A stretch of DNA of 64,000 nucleotides from Lachnospiraceae oral taxon 107 str. F0167 (GCA_000209465.1 GL890583.1:348422-412421), one strand, 5' to 3'. Numbered from the stretch's first letter, positions 38,001 through 47,136 are shown. Numbers and translations: made by a program. The notes: a model not told the origin generated them from the sequence alone.

Positions 38001-39794
38001 CCTCTACAGGGAGTAGCAGAGGGAACACATGTTGAAATAAAGGCTGCACCTTTAGATAATAACAGTAATATATTCCAGGCATGGAATGTGGTAAGAGGTA
38101 TCAGAAACTACACAATACTTGGTGACAGAATTTCATTTAATATGCCTAATGTTCCGGTTACCATACAAAGTGTATTTGCTTCACCTACAGGAAATACATG
38201 GGCTAAGGATTATATTGACAATTTGAATTCAAATCAGGATGTCGGTGTCATATACCCTATGGTAAATGACAGTGGTGAATTCAGAATTCGGATTATAAAG
38301 TCAAGTATGCCTACAGCTACAAGAAATGAAATTGCAGCAGAAACTGATGACAGCTTCAGACCTGTATTTTTAATAACATTTAATATTCAAAAGAAAAATC
38401 CGGCTACAGGTATATGGGAGAATTATACAGATCCAAGCGGAGCGAATATAAGCTTTGATGTAAATATCGAAACAGGAGCACTTTTAAGTAATAGAAATTA
38501 TGCCTTCTATGAACTTGGAGGAAGTCTTGCTTCACCTTCAAATGCAGGCAGCTCGGTGATAAATCTTTACACAGGAGTGGACTTTACATCAACCTCATAT
38601 ACAGGTGATTTTACACTTACTGTTTTAAACGGTTCAACATATGGATTCGGATATACTCTTCCTGATGATGTGAGAACGGTCATTGTAAGAGATGCAAGAG
38701 ATAATCGTCTTGTTTCTACACTTCATATTGCATCTACAAAGGTGATAGAAGATTATTCGGCTTTATACACAGCAAATCTTACAAGAGAGTATGTAGATAA
38801 TAATGGTATTACATGGCATTATGAAGGCATAAGTGATGACAGAAATGCCTTTGTACCTACCGACACAACTGCAAGAGTACTTGCAGATGCCACAGTTTAT
38901 TTGTATTTTTCAAATGACAGAGCGGACAGAAGCAAGGCTGTTGATGATTTGGAGAAGCTTATACAAAAAGCAAATATTGAGCTACCGGGAGTTGCAAATA
39001 CAGGTATGCTTCAAACTGCAATAGATGCTGCAAGAGCGGTTCTTGCACAAATAAACAGAAAAGCTTCTACAGCCGAATTAAAAGCTGCCTATGATGCATT
39101 GGAACTTGCATTAAAAAATGCAGGTAAAAAGAGTAGCGATAATCCTTCACCAAGTGCACCAAGTAATTCAAATAGAGGCAGCTCAGGCAGAGGAGGAAGT
39201 AGCTCCGGAGGCTCAGGCGGAGGAAGAAGCAAATCCAATTCATTGTCTACAACAGCACCTGTAGTTGTAGGAAGCAGTGGAAACTGGGAGCTTATAAATC
39301 CTGAAGAGGCTTCAAGTAATCTTGACAATTCTAAATGGATATTTAAGTTAAACAATGGCGAGAGAGTAAAGGGATGGCAAAAACTCAGCTATACTTATGA
39401 AGGTAAAACCAAGGAAGAATGGTATCATTTTGAAGAAGACGGTATTATGAACAGCGGATGGTTTCTTGATAAAAATACTGATAAATGGTATTATCTTTCA
39501 ATGGATCATAACGGATTTTTCGGTGAGATGGTTAAGGGCTGGCATTATGATTCACAGGATGCAAGATGGTATTTCCTTGATAAAAATGACGGACATATGT
39601 TTATTTCATGGAATAAGATAGATGGAAAGTGGTATTTCTTTAATCCTACCCCTCCTGCTCAGACATGGTTCTTTGACAGTGTAACAGGTCATTGGAATTA
39701 TGGTGAGAAGGGAGTGAGATCCCTCGGCTCCATGTACATAAATGAGAGTACGCCTGACGGATATAATGTAAATGCCGAAGGAGTATGGCAATAA
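35097..39794 (+). CDS. Second giant cell-wall-binding surface protein, 1565 residues
   Basis: The start is ATG 35097 (MKRIKRKIASLLTGTMIVTQ, a signal peptide ending in PAWA) after GGAG, 14 bases behind the first protein's stop, so the two share an operon. It has the same plan: MucBP/InlB-type repeats (FETTLRVKYVDDRGNDITDK, KFDHWETG), a FIVAR-like helical part near residue 1280-1345, a Ser/Gly linker (SGRGGSSSGGSGGG) and choline-binding-like repeats (GWFLDKNTDKWYYL, GWHYDSQDARWYFLD). The tail GSMYINESTPDGYNVNAEG mirrors the first protein. There is no beta-helix part. Ends at a strong terminator (39831). Paralogue by tandem duplication and divergence. Confidence 0.85.
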   Translation: MKRIKRKIASLLTGTMIVTQLATLPAWAATTTHIKFNFTDLNPSIKNIVSNVDITGGASNTLIDDGSGNFHGMVVDTSNHFVYLPFVNPVTGNPNGGTFDNTKTLDGKTWDVMGLDGYVINSWSSAKENGFDLWRMDSVNFPQTERTYYAKLGADPLKTYDLKVEYKSATGVYVPGIPADTTTSQHVLDSIPQSPIIPEGFKITNTNVDDTVKFFDHGTTTAFTGFNASAAGFSMDADFNVSGTMVNKDTNITFNYEVNRDIKKTLQVVDEIYQDNALTTLSKRMNRAGGTYTEYALFDVETKNINPNQNLLDASSGAARYILKEVKINYIDSERNIAAGNAAANDTLLTNDITTAAGTYTRINANPVNAATDPGKIKGNMPNQDVKITYKYYINPTFETTLRVKYVDDRGNDITDKIVSGLENGTAYPTSSTGLNNGDIYKEVDGAGKAIYLDIKAGYNAGQYDIHIPVPEVPNYRYGATDHPKAQLNGGTATWGSSYQTAIASIDSSWTSANPFFDLTTVATGPIESKEIVVTYSVDPTAVVQLIPINGAGGSIRVANNPSAATYDVNTDTAINLSRINTVGSSTYDVNIDPSDMIYYPVPNAGYKFDHWETGADLGTQRVNLNIGTTQTLTGIPNSKNTITLKAVFEKEPNKFNHYHFNIGSHISPLPLGQDAEIANVDASGNPVALTFGSLSAYTAVTPDAGYTIQWYDGTFNPIDATTPINSLNGQTFTAFAQPVSALAANTPVSNGQLHPGNATPSIQIDPSTIDTRLRYVVVDPVTGNVVCETNGANLVSTGGEITDPALTPGQNYQVYTALPTAVISVGNPIPSTDVSAPASATIPTTVNPLVEVDPNNRGKAKITIAPLSANTDYAIIGPGGVVYPFTTPTGSDLVFDNLDPDVNFQIVARPTGTNTDPLTRQADTVPTVVSTANLAIRNSNNDITLISDATPQYSFLRFNGNNVTGANPLQGVAEGTHVEIKAAPLDNNSNIFQAWNVVRGIRNYTILGDRISFNMPNVPVTIQSVFASPTGNTWAKDYIDNLNSNQDVGVIYPMVNDSGEFRIRIIKSSMPTATRNEIAAETDDSFRPVFLITFNIQKKNPATGIWENYTDPSGANISFDVNIETGALLSNRNYAFYELGGSLASPSNAGSSVINLYTGVDFTSTSYTGDFTLTVLNGSTYGFGYTLPDDVRTVIVRDARDNRLVSTLHIASTKVIEDYSALYTANLTREYVDNNGITWHYEGISDDRNAFVPTDTTARVLADATVYLYFSNDRADRSKAVDDLEKLIQKANIELPGVANTGMLQTAIDAARAVLAQINRKASTAELKAAYDALELALKNAGKKSSDNPSPSAPSNSNRGSSGRGGSSSGGSGGGRSKSNSLSTTAPVVVGSSGNWELINPEEASSNLDNSKWIFKLNNGERVKGWQKLSYTYEGKTKEEWYHFEEDGIMNSGWFLDKNTDKWYYLSMDHNGFFGEMVKGWHYDSQDARWYFLDKNDGHMFISWNKIDGKWYFFNPTPPAQTWFFDSVTGHWNYGEKGVRSLGSMYINESTPDGYNVNAEGVWQ

Positions 39795-39830
39795 AAGCTT
39801 TAAAAGCTCAAGCTGATACGATTAATCACA

Positions 39831-39856
39831 AACGCCCCGTCCACGGGGCGTTTTTT
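39831..39856 (+). terminator. Terminator of the surface protein operon
   Basis: AACGCCCCG-TCCA-CGGGGCG then TTTTTT, 36 bases after the stop codon. Confidence 0.9.
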
Positions 39857-39876
39857 ATAAGGAGAGTAAGTATTAT

Positions 39877-40887
39877 ATGAAGAAGATTTTAGTAATAGGT
39901 ACAGGCGGAACTATTGCGTCAAAGCAGATGGGAGAGGGGTTATCTCCTGCACTTTCGGCACCTGAGATTTTAACCTTTGTGCCTGAAGTAAAAAAATATT
40001 GTGAGATAGATGTACTTCAGGTTTGCAATATAGACTCGACCAATATAACCCCTGCGGTATGGCAGGATATAGCAAGAACAATAGAAAAAAATTATGATTC
40101 CTATGACGGGTTTGTTATACTTCATGGAACGGATACCATGGCATATACCTCAGCGGCACTTAGTTATATGATACAAAATTCCAGAAAGCCTATAGTTATC
40201 ACGGGAGCACAAAAGCCAATAAATATAGACGGTACGGATGCAAAGGTAAATCTAAGAGACAGTATTCTTTATGCATGTGATGATTACTCTCAAAATATTG
40301 TTCTGGTCTTTGACGGTAATGTAATTGCCGGTACAAGAGCAAAAAAGATGATGGCAAGATCCTTTAATGCATTTCACAGTGTAAACTTTCCTGTACTTGC
40401 AAGAATACAGGAAGAACATATAATCAGATATATACCATATATACCTATGAGGGAAAGAGTCAGATTTTTTATAGAGCTCAGTGATTCGGTATGTGTATTA
40501 AAGATGATTCCCGGTATGAAGGAGGATATGCTTGCATATCTGTTTGAAAACTATGATTGCATTATTATAGAGAGTTTCGGTGTGGGTGGAATTCCTGAAA
40601 ATATGCTGGATAAGTTTTACGGGGAGATGGAAAAATGGCAGGAGATGGGGAAATTTATAGTTATGGCGACTCAGGTGGTAAATGAGGGATCAAATATGGA
40701 GATTTATCAGGTCGGACAAAAGATAAAAAAGGATTTCAATCTTATAGAAGCTTATGATATGACCTTGGAAGCCACCATTACAAAGCTGATGGTTTTACTG
40801 AAAAGATATTCATCATACCCTGACCTTAGAAGAGCTTTCTATGAGGAAATAAATTATGATATACTATGTGCTTTTGAGAGATTATAG
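39877..40887 (+). CDS. ansA: L-asparaginase, type I
   Basis: 336 residues. GTGGTIASKQMGEGLSPALS near the start contains the nucleophilic threonine of asparaginase motif 1, and YDGFVILHGTDTMAYTSAAL is motif 2 with the second threonine and the Asp. The C-terminal half (IIIESFGVGGIPENML, MATQVVNEGSNMEIYQVGQK) fits AnsA-type cytoplasmic enzymes, which convert asparagine to aspartate and ammonia. It has no signal peptide. Start has AAGGAGAG before it, inside the tail of the upstream terminator. Reading frame intact. Confidence 0.95.
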   Translation: MKKILVIGTGGTIASKQMGEGLSPALSAPEILTFVPEVKKYCEIDVLQVCNIDSTNITPAVWQDIARTIEKNYDSYDGFVILHGTDTMAYTSAALSYMIQNSRKPIVITGAQKPINIDGTDAKVNLRDSILYACDDYSQNIVLVFDGNVIAGTRAKKMMARSFNAFHSVNFPVLARIQEEHIIRYIPYIPMRERVRFFIELSDSVCVLKMIPGMKEDMLAYLFENYDCIIIESFGVGGIPENMLDKFYGEMEKWQEMGKFIVMATQVVNEGSNMEIYQVGQKIKKDFNLIEAYDMTLEATITKLMVLLKRYSSYPDLRRAFYEEINYDILCAFERL

Positions 40888-40983
40888 GTTTTAATTCAGC
40901 TTAAAAAAATATCGAAGATTGGTAAATTTTATGTTTATAGTTGTTAGCCAGAAGTGTTTTTGTAAATATTTTAAATAAAACAA

Positions 40984-41012
40984 TTGACAAACATATAGAA
41001 AGCTGATAATAT
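40984..41012 (+). promoter_or_regulatory. Sigma-A promoter of the infC operon
   Basis: TTGACA (40984-40989), 17-base spacer, TAATAT (41007-41012). It leaves a long leader of about 160 bases before infC. Confidence 0.8.
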
Positions 41013-41177
41013 AAACAATGTTGAAAGAAAGCAGGTTCGCCTCACCTTAGCACAGAAGTGACTTTGGTTCATATAAACATTTTTGTTAGACATTTTGTTT
41101 TTGATTAAAATGCTTATTTGGCGGATAGTTTTCTATCTGCCTTTTTATATTGGTAAAGAAAATGGAGGTATAAAGGT
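41013..41177 (+). promoter_or_regulatory. infC leader with attenuator hairpin
   Basis: The leader holds a hairpin at 41120-41146, GGCGGATAG-TTTT-CTATCTGCC followed by TTTTT, which is a complete terminator placed before the ribosome site. Firmicutes infC-rpmI-rplT operons are often controlled by L20 binding to such a leader that makes RNA polymerase stop. Structure upstream of the terminator (near 41030-41070, GCAGGTTCGCCTC) could be the binding part. The link to L20 is inferred. Confidence 0.65.
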
Positions 41178-41687
41178 ATTAGCGAACAATTGATTAACGA
41201 ACAGATTAAGGTTAAAGAAGTTCGTCTTATTTCATCAGAGGGTGAACAGTTAGGTGTAGTTTCAATAAATGAGGCAAGGGAAAAAGCAGAGGAAGCAGGT
41301 TTAGATTTGGTTCTTATTGCTCCAACAGCAAAACCCCCTGTTTGTAAAATTATTGATTATGGTAAATTCAGATACGAGATTGCCAGAAAAGATAAGGAAG
41401 CAAAGAAAAAACAAAAGACAATAGAAATAAAAGAGGTTCGTTTATCTCCAAATATTGACACTAATGATCTTAATACTAAAGTCAGTTCTGCAAGAAAGTT
41501 TCTTGAAAAGGGTAATAAGGTTAAGGTTACACTAAGATTTAGAGGTAGAGAAATGGCAAGAATGTTTAAATCCAAGTATATATTGGATGATTTTGCCGAA
41601 GCTCTTTCAGAAGTGGCAACAATTGACAAACCTTCTAAGGCGGAAGGAAGAAGTTTGGTAATGTTTTTATCAGCAAAGAAGGCTTAG
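41178..41687 (+). CDS. infC: Translation initiation factor IF-3, rare ATT start
   Basis: 169 residues. GGAGG at 41164-41168 is nine bases from ATT 41178-41180, reading [20 protein letters not shown], the normal IF-3 N-terminus. A later TTG at 41190 has no site of its own. The two domains are intact: [20 protein letters not shown] in the middle and [12 protein letters not shown] in the C-terminal domain. IF-3 rejects non-standard start codons, so an ATT start lets the factor limit its own translation, as known in E. coli. First gene of infC-rpmI-rplT. Confidence 0.9.
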   Translation: MSEQLINEQIKVKEVRLISSEGEQLGVVSINEAREKAEEAGLDLVLIAPTAKPPVCKIIDYGKFRYEIARKDKEAKKKQKTIEIKEVRLSPNIDTNDLNTKVSSARKFLEKGNKVKVTLRFRGREMARMFKSKYILDDFAEALSEVATIDKPSKAEGRSLVMFLSAKKA

Positions 41688-41715
41688 AGATATTGTAATA
41701 AAAGGAGGATTCATC

Positions 41716-41913
41716 ATGCCAAAGCTAAAGACAAGTAGAGCAGCAGCTAAGCGTTTTAAGAAAACAGGAACAGGTAAGCTTGTAAGAAATAAAGCTTATA
41801 AGTCACATATCTTAACTAAGAAGTCAACAAAGAGAAAAAGAAATCTTAGAAAAGATATCGTAACAGATGCAACAAATGCAAAAGTTATGAAGAAAATTTT
41901 ACCATATCTATAA
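41716..41913 (+). CDS. rpmI: Ribosomal protein L35
   Basis: 65 residues of strongly basic sequence: [20 protein letters not shown], then [16 protein letters not shown], standard for L35 in the large subunit. AGGAGG precedes ATG. Lies between infC and rplT as in most bacteria. Confidence 0.95.
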   Translation: MPKLKTSRAAAKRFKKTGTGKLVRNKAYKSHILTKKSTKRKRNLRKDIVTDATNAKVMKKILPYL

Positions 41914-41940
41914 GTTGACGAAGGGTTAGGAGGTTTTTAA

Positions 41941-42297
41941 ATGGCAAGAGTTAAAGGTGCTTTAAATGCAAAAAAAAGACATAATAGAGTTTTAAAACTT
42001 GCAAAGGGATATAGAGGAGCTCGTTCAAAGCAGTACAGAATTGCAAAGCAGTCTGTAATGAGAGCTTTAGCAAGTGCTTATGCAGGTAGAAAAGAGAGAA
42101 AGAGACAGTTCAGACAGCTTTGGATCGCTCGTATCAATGCAGCTGCCAGAATCAACGGACTTTCATATTCAAAGCTTATGCATGGACTTAAGCTTGCAGG
42201 TGTTGATATGAACAGAAAGATACTTGCAGATTTAGCTGTAAATGATGCGACAGGATTTTCAAAAATTGCAGAACTTGCAAAATCTAAGCTTGCATAA
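41941..42297 (+). CDS. rplT: Ribosomal protein L20
   Basis: 118 residues: [53 protein letters not shown] and the C-terminal globular part [20 protein letters not shown]. Needed for large-subunit assembly, and in Firmicutes also the repressor of its own operon through the leader. Good AGGAGG site. Confidence 0.97.
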   Translation: MARVKGALNAKKRHNRVLKLAKGYRGARSKQYRIAKQSVMRALASAYAGRKERKRQFRQLWIARINAAARINGLSYSKLMHGLKLAGVDMNRKILADLAVNDATGFSKIAELAKSKLA

Positions 42298-42318
42298 TAT
42301 TAAATATTGTATTATACT

Positions 42319-42345
42319 TGCCACGTAAGAAAATTTATGTGGCAA
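42319..42345 (+). terminator. Hairpin after rplT
   Basis: TTGCCAC pairs with GTGGCAA around a 13-base loop. The following T-run is missing, so strength is uncertain. The tRNA starts at 42350. Confidence 0.4.
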
Positions 42346-42349
42346 ATGA

Positions 42350-42433
42350 GCAGAAATGGCGGAATTGGCAGACGCGCACGGTTCAGGTCCGTGTGATAGC
42401 AATATCATGAGGGTTCAAGTCCCTTTTTCTGCA
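42350..42433 (+). tRNA. tRNA-Leu (anticodon CAG)
   Basis: 84 bases. The acceptor pairs GCAGAAA with TTTCTGC, discriminator A. The anticodon arm is CACGGTTCAGGTCCGTG with loop TTCAGGT, hence CAG, which reads CUG. A long variable arm (GATAGCAATATC) is as in class II tRNAs, and the T-loop is GTTCAAGTC. CCA is not encoded. Confidence 0.95.
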
Positions 42434-42472
42434 TCAATCTATCTGAATATTAAGAGGTAGTTCATTTAAAAG

Positions 42473-42498
42473 ATTGTACATCATGTACAATTTTTTTT
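42473..42498 (+). terminator. Terminator after tRNA-Leu
   Basis: Near-perfect palindrome ATTGTACAT-C-ATGTACAAT followed by seven or more T. Confidence 0.85.
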
Positions 42499-42518
42499 AT
42501 TAAAGAGAGGAGAGAAAT

Positions 42519-44264
42519 ATGTTAAAAGTACTGGCAAAATATATTAAAGAGTATAAAATTGCTTCCTTGCTCACAATTGTATTTATAATAGGTGAAGTGG
42601 TATTTGAATTGATGATCCCATATATGATGACCTTTATAATTGATAGAGGTGTGGCAATTAATGACTTCAATGCGGTAATAAAATACGGTTCAATAATGAT
42701 AGTGCTTGCAATTCTTGGACTTATTTGCGGAATAGCTGCCGGTATTTACGGTGCTAATGCCTCAGCAGGATTTGCTAAAAATTTACGTGAGGGCATGTTT
42801 AGAAATATTCAAAATTTTTCATTCTCAAATATTGATAAATTTTCAAGTGCCGGTCTTGTTACAAGACTTACAACAGATATAACCAATGTTCAAAACTCAT
42901 ATCAAATGATACTTAGAATGTTGATGAGAGCTCCTGCTACACTCATTTTTGCTCTGATTATGACTGTATCTATCTCAAGAGATATGTCGGTTATATTCTT
43001 TGTTGCTATTTTCTTTTTAGCTACTGCCCTTGCCCTTATAATTGCGGTGGCTTTTAAACTCTTTAATCAGGTATTTGAAAAGTATGATGCTCTAAATGCG
43101 AATGTACAGGAAAATATCTCGGGTATAAGAGTTGTAAAATCATATGTACAGGAAGATAAAGAAATATCTAAGTTTGATAGAGCTATAACAAATTTATATA
43201 AGTTGTTTGTAAAGGCGGAATCACTTGTTGCAATAAACAATCCTCTGATGATGTTTACTGTATATGCATGTATAATTGCGCTGTCATGGTTCGGTGCAAA
43301 AAGAATTGTAGCCGGAGCATTAACAACAGGTGAGCTTACATCTCTTTTTTCATATATAATGAGTATACTTATAGCTCTGATGATGCTTTCATTTGCATTT
43401 GTAATGATTACTTTATCTGAGGCAAGTGCAAAGAGAATTACGGAAGTCTTACAGGAGGAAAGTGATATAAAGACAAAGGAGAATGCGTCCAAAGAGGTAA
43501 AGGACGGCAGTATTGAATTTGATAATGTAAGCTTTTCATATAAAGCAGGTATCGGAAAGCCTGTGCTGTCAAATATAAATATTCATATAGCGTCAGGTCA
43601 GACTATCGGAATAATCGGTGGAACGGGTAGTTCAAAGACATCTTTGGTAAATCTTATTCCAAGACTTTATGATGCCACACAGGGAAAAGTATATGTTGGT
43701 GGAAAGAATGTAAAGGACTATGATATAAAGAGTCTTAGAGATGCTGTAAGTGTGGTATTACAAAAAAATGTCCTCTTCTCAGGCAGTATAATTGACAATC
43801 TTCGCTGGGGAAATGAGAATGCTTCACCCGATGAGATAAAGAGAGCCTGTGAACTTGCTTGTGCCGACGAATTTATAGAAAGAATGCCTGAAAAGTATGA
43901 TACATGGATAGAGCGTGGCGGAAGTAATGTATCAGGTGGGCAAAAGCAGAGGCTTTGTATTGCAAGAGCTCTTCTAAAAAAACCAAAGATATTGATCCTT
44001 GATGACTCTACATCTGCTGTAGATACTGCTACAGATGCAAAGATAAGAAAAGCGTTCAAAGAAGAGATACCGAATACTACAAAAATTATTATCTCTCAAA
44101 GAATATCATCTATAAAAGATGCTGATAAGATTATTGTAATGGACAATGGTAAGATTGTGGGATTTGATACACATGAAAAATTACTTGAGACTAATGAGAT
44201 TTACAGAACTACAGCAAATGCACAGTCTGAAGGTAATGCGGATTTTGATAAGGCAGGTGCATAA
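42519..44264 (+). CDS. Heterodimeric ABC exporter, subunit with degenerate ATP site
   Basis: 581 residues: six transmembrane helices (about 15-310), then an ATPase. Walker A is GGTGSSKTSL, with Ser where the third conserved Gly of GxxGxGK sits. Signature is VSGGQKQRLCIARALL. Walker B is ILILDDST, where Asp replaces the catalytic glutamate. H-loop text is IIISQRISSI, where Gln replaces the switch His. These changes mark the degenerate half of heterodimeric exporters such as BmrC/LmrC. The partner gene overlaps by ATGA at 44264. Probably exports drugs, lipids or peptides. Confidence 0.9.
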   Translation: MLKVLAKYIKEYKIASLLTIVFIIGEVVFELMIPYMMTFIIDRGVAINDFNAVIKYGSIMIVLAILGLICGIAAGIYGANASAGFAKNLREGMFRNIQNFSFSNIDKFSSAGLVTRLTTDITNVQNSYQMILRMLMRAPATLIFALIMTVSISRDMSVIFFVAIFFLATALALIIAVAFKLFNQVFEKYDALNANVQENISGIRVVKSYVQEDKEISKFDRAITNLYKLFVKAESLVAINNPLMMFTVYACIIALSWFGAKRIVAGALTTGELTSLFSYIMSILIALMMLSFAFVMITLSEASAKRITEVLQEESDIKTKENASKEVKDGSIEFDNVSFSYKAGIGKPVLSNINIHIASGQTIGIIGGTGSSKTSLVNLIPRLYDATQGKVYVGGKNVKDYDIKSLRDAVSVVLQKNVLFSGSIIDNLRWGNENASPDEIKRACELACADEFIERMPEKYDTWIERGGSNVSGGQKQRLCIARALLKKPKILILDDSTSAVDTATDAKIRKAFKEEIPNTTKIIISQRISSIKDADKIIVMDNGKIVGFDTHEKLLETNEIYRTTANAQSEGNADFDKAGA

Positions 44265-46162
44265 TGTCGGGAATAAATAGAGAAAAAGGCGGTATAAATC
44301 AAACTATACAGGTTGTTGCAAGTGACAGCATGAAAAGAGTAATATCACTTGTATTAAAAAATTATAAAAAGAGTATCTTTATTGTAATTATAGGAATACT
44401 GATATCAGCGATAGTAAGTTCTATCAGTGCTTCCGTTATGCAGGATATTATAGATAATTATATAATTCCTCTTACAAAAGAAAGTAATCCGGATTTCACA
44501 CCATTGGCAATTGAGATAGGAAAACTTATTTGTATATTTTCGGCGGGAGTATTGGCATCATTTGTTTATAACAGGATAATGGTAAATGTAGGAGAGGGAA
44601 CCATGCGTGAGATAAGAAGAAATCTTTTTGCACATATGGAAAAACTTCCTATAAGATATTTTGATACACATTCACATGGCGATATAATGTCCATATATAC
44701 CAATGATACAGACACATTGCGACAGTTTATAGAAATATCTTTTCCACAGCTTGTTGAGGCTTTACTTTCTTTAATTGCTGTATTTATCACAATGCTTTTA
44801 TTAAGTCCTATGATGACTTTAGTGTCTGTTATTATGATTATTATATCTGTACAGGCTTCAGGTAAGGCGGCAAGTATTTCAGGTAAATATTTCGGAATAC
44901 AGCAGGCTACTCTTGGAAAAGTAAACGGATATATAGAAGAGATGATAAGCGGTCAAAAGGTTGTAAAGGTATTTAACTATGAAGATAAGAACATAAAAGG
45001 GTTTACAGCCATAAATGATGAACTGTGTGATGCCGCTTCAAAAGCAAACGGATTTGCAAATATTCTTATGCCGATAGTTGCACAAATTGGAAACTTAAGT
45101 TATGTAGTAATAGCTGTAGTTGGTGGCTACCTGTCTATAAACGGTCATTTCGGTGTGACCATAGGAACTATAGCTGCATTCCTTTCACTGGTAAAAGCAT
45201 TTAACAGACCGTTTATGACTGTATCACAACAGCTCAATACCGTAGTTATGGCGGCTGCCGGAAGTCAAAGAGTATTTGCACTTATGGATGAAACTGTAGA
45301 AGAAGATGAAGGCCATGTTACACTGGTAAATGCAAAGATAGACGGTAAGGGAAATATAGAAGAGTCAAAATCAAGAACCGGTATCTGGGCATGGAAGCAT
45401 AAGCATGCTGATGGAGAAATCACTTATAAAAAACTTGAGGGTGATATTGTATTTGAAAATGTGGACTTTGGATATGATCCTGAAAAGATTGTATTACATG
45501 ATATAAATCTCTTTGCAAATAAAGGGCAAAAGATTGCCTTTGTAGGTTCTACAGGTGCAGGTAAGACAACTATAACAAACCTTATAAACAGATTTTATGA
45601 TATTCAAAAGGGTAAAATCAGATATGACGGTATAAACATCGAAAAGATAAAAAAGGATGACCTAAGAAGATCTTTGGGTGTGGTTCTTCAGGAAACAAAT
45701 CTCTTCTCAGATACTGTTATGGAAAATATTCGTTATGGTCGTCCTGATGCTACAGATGAGGAATGTATGGCGGCTGCAAGACTGGCAAATGCTGACGGTT
45801 TTATAGAAAGACTTCCTGACGGATATAATACCTTCCTGCATGAGGGAGGGGCAAACCTTTCGCAAGGTCAAAAACAGCTCCTTTCTATTGCAAGAGCTGC
45901 ACTTGCAGATCCGCCTGTACTTATTTTGGATGAAGCTACATCATCAATTGATACCAGAACAGAGCAGCTTGTACAGGCAGGTATGGATTCTTTGATGAGT
46001 GGTAGGACAACATTTGTTATAGCACATAGACTTTCAACGATTAAAAATTCTGATGTAATAATGGTACTAGAACAGGGAAGAATAATAGAGCGTGGCTCAC
46101 ATGAGAGTCTGCTGGAACAAAAGGGAAGATATTATCAACTTTATACGGGAAAAGTGGTATAA
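44264..46162 (+). CDS. Heterodimeric ABC exporter, subunit with canonical ATP site
   Basis: 632 residues with six transmembrane helices and a complete ATPase: Walker A FVGSTGAGKTTITN (about 425-438), signature NLSQGQKQLLSIARAAL, Walker B LILDEATSSID with the catalytic Glu, and IAHRLSTI with the switch His. An insertion between membrane domain and ATPase (KIDGKGNIEESKSRTGIWAW) is typical of BmrD/LmrD-type subunits. Its ATG overlaps the stop of the first gene, so they are translated together. It supplies the hydrolysing site of the pair. Confidence 0.92.
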   Translation: MSGINREKGGINQTIQVVASDSMKRVISLVLKNYKKSIFIVIIGILISAIVSSISASVMQDIIDNYIIPLTKESNPDFTPLAIEIGKLICIFSAGVLASFVYNRIMVNVGEGTMREIRRNLFAHMEKLPIRYFDTHSHGDIMSIYTNDTDTLRQFIEISFPQLVEALLSLIAVFITMLLLSPMMTLVSVIMIIISVQASGKAASISGKYFGIQQATLGKVNGYIEEMISGQKVVKVFNYEDKNIKGFTAINDELCDAASKANGFANILMPIVAQIGNLSYVVIAVVGGYLSINGHFGVTIGTIAAFLSLVKAFNRPFMTVSQQLNTVVMAAAGSQRVFALMDETVEEDEGHVTLVNAKIDGKGNIEESKSRTGIWAWKHKHADGEITYKKLEGDIVFENVDFGYDPEKIVLHDINLFANKGQKIAFVGSTGAGKTTITNLINRFYDIQKGKIRYDGINIEKIKKDDLRRSLGVVLQETNLFSDTVMENIRYGRPDATDEECMAAARLANADGFIERLPDGYNTFLHEGGANLSQGQKQLLSIARAALADPPVLILDEATSSIDTRTEQLVQAGMDSLMSGRTTFVIAHRLSTIKNSDVIMVLEQGRIIERGSHESLLEQKGRYYQLYTGKVV

Positions 46163-46212
46163 TAAAAATGTAGTATATATTTTCAGGTCTATAATTTAAG
46201 GAGTTTACATAT

Positions 46213-47136
46213 ATGTTTTGTTCAAATTGCGGTAAACAGATTGAAGATGGTGGTAAAGTATGCGGTTTTTGCGGCATACCTGTACAAAGCGAAAGCAATG
46301 TTATATTAAGTAAAGATAATCCTGATAAAACATATAATAATGTAGAAAAAGACGGCAATATAGAAATACCGAGCTATATCAAAAAAGTAGCTTTAGTTTC
46401 GGCAGGTATTTACATCTTATCCAGATTTATGATTTATATTGTTGACATATTTGACAGTTCAAGAACAATGATAGGTGTTCCGTTTTATATTTCATTGCTA
46501 TGTATTATTTCTTTAGTAATGATAGTAGGGCTTTTAGTTCTGAATTCAAAGAACAAAATAATATTGGCTGTACCGAAGATATTCATCATCATTTCATCGA
46601 TACCGACGATACTTCTTTACTACCAATATTTTAGAAGTGGATTTTTGTTTTCTGATTTTTTAAAAGCTGTATTTATATATTCTACAAATTTTGTAGCCGC
46701 AATTGATGATTGTATCGTATTTGTTGTGCTATGTATACTGGCATTAAGTAAAAATAAAACACTTGTTAAATTTTGCGGATTTATATTGATTTTAACAGTA
46801 TTGCGCCATATGGTAAGTACAATTTATCTTACTTGCTACGAATTTACTACGATATTTGAGGACTTATTCAGTCTTGCAAGTTTAAGTACTGTTTTCCGTA
46901 TTATAGTGACAATATCTTTTTATGTATATGAAGTCTGCATATTCTTCATCATGTGGAGTATGAGTGCATGCGGAAAACAAGCTGTAAATACAGCAGGTAG
47001 AGAAAACAAAATAAGAAATGTATATAAAAAATCAAAAGTCGCACTGAAGGTTGCTTTAATAGGATTTTTAATTTGGACTGTATTAAGATTGTCTATAGGC
47101 TTTATAGTTTATTGGATGATTTCGAATATGCACTAA
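46213..47136 (+). CDS. Zinc-ribbon membrane protein of unknown function
   Basis: 307 residues. The start MFCSNCGKQIEDGGKVCGFC is a double-CxxC zinc ribbon facing the cytoplasm, followed by a linker and six to seven hydrophobic helices from about residue 60 (LVSAGIYILSRFMIYIV). It has GGAG before ATG 46213. Such zinc-ribbon membrane proteins are frequent in Lachnospiraceae and their role is not known. Stands between the exporter operon and a non-coding gap. Confidence 0.8.
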   Translation: MFCSNCGKQIEDGGKVCGFCGIPVQSESNVILSKDNPDKTYNNVEKDGNIEIPSYIKKVALVSAGIYILSRFMIYIVDIFDSSRTMIGVPFYISLLCIISLVMIVGLLVLNSKNKIILAVPKIFIIISSIPTILLYYQYFRSGFLFSDFLKAVFIYSTNFVAAIDDCIVFVVLCILALSKNKTLVKFCGFILILTVLRHMVSTIYLTCYEFTTIFEDLFSLASLSTVFRIIVTISFYVYEVCIFFIMWSMSACGKQAVNTAGRENKIRNVYKKSKVALKVALIGFLIWTVLRLSIGFIVYWMISNMH

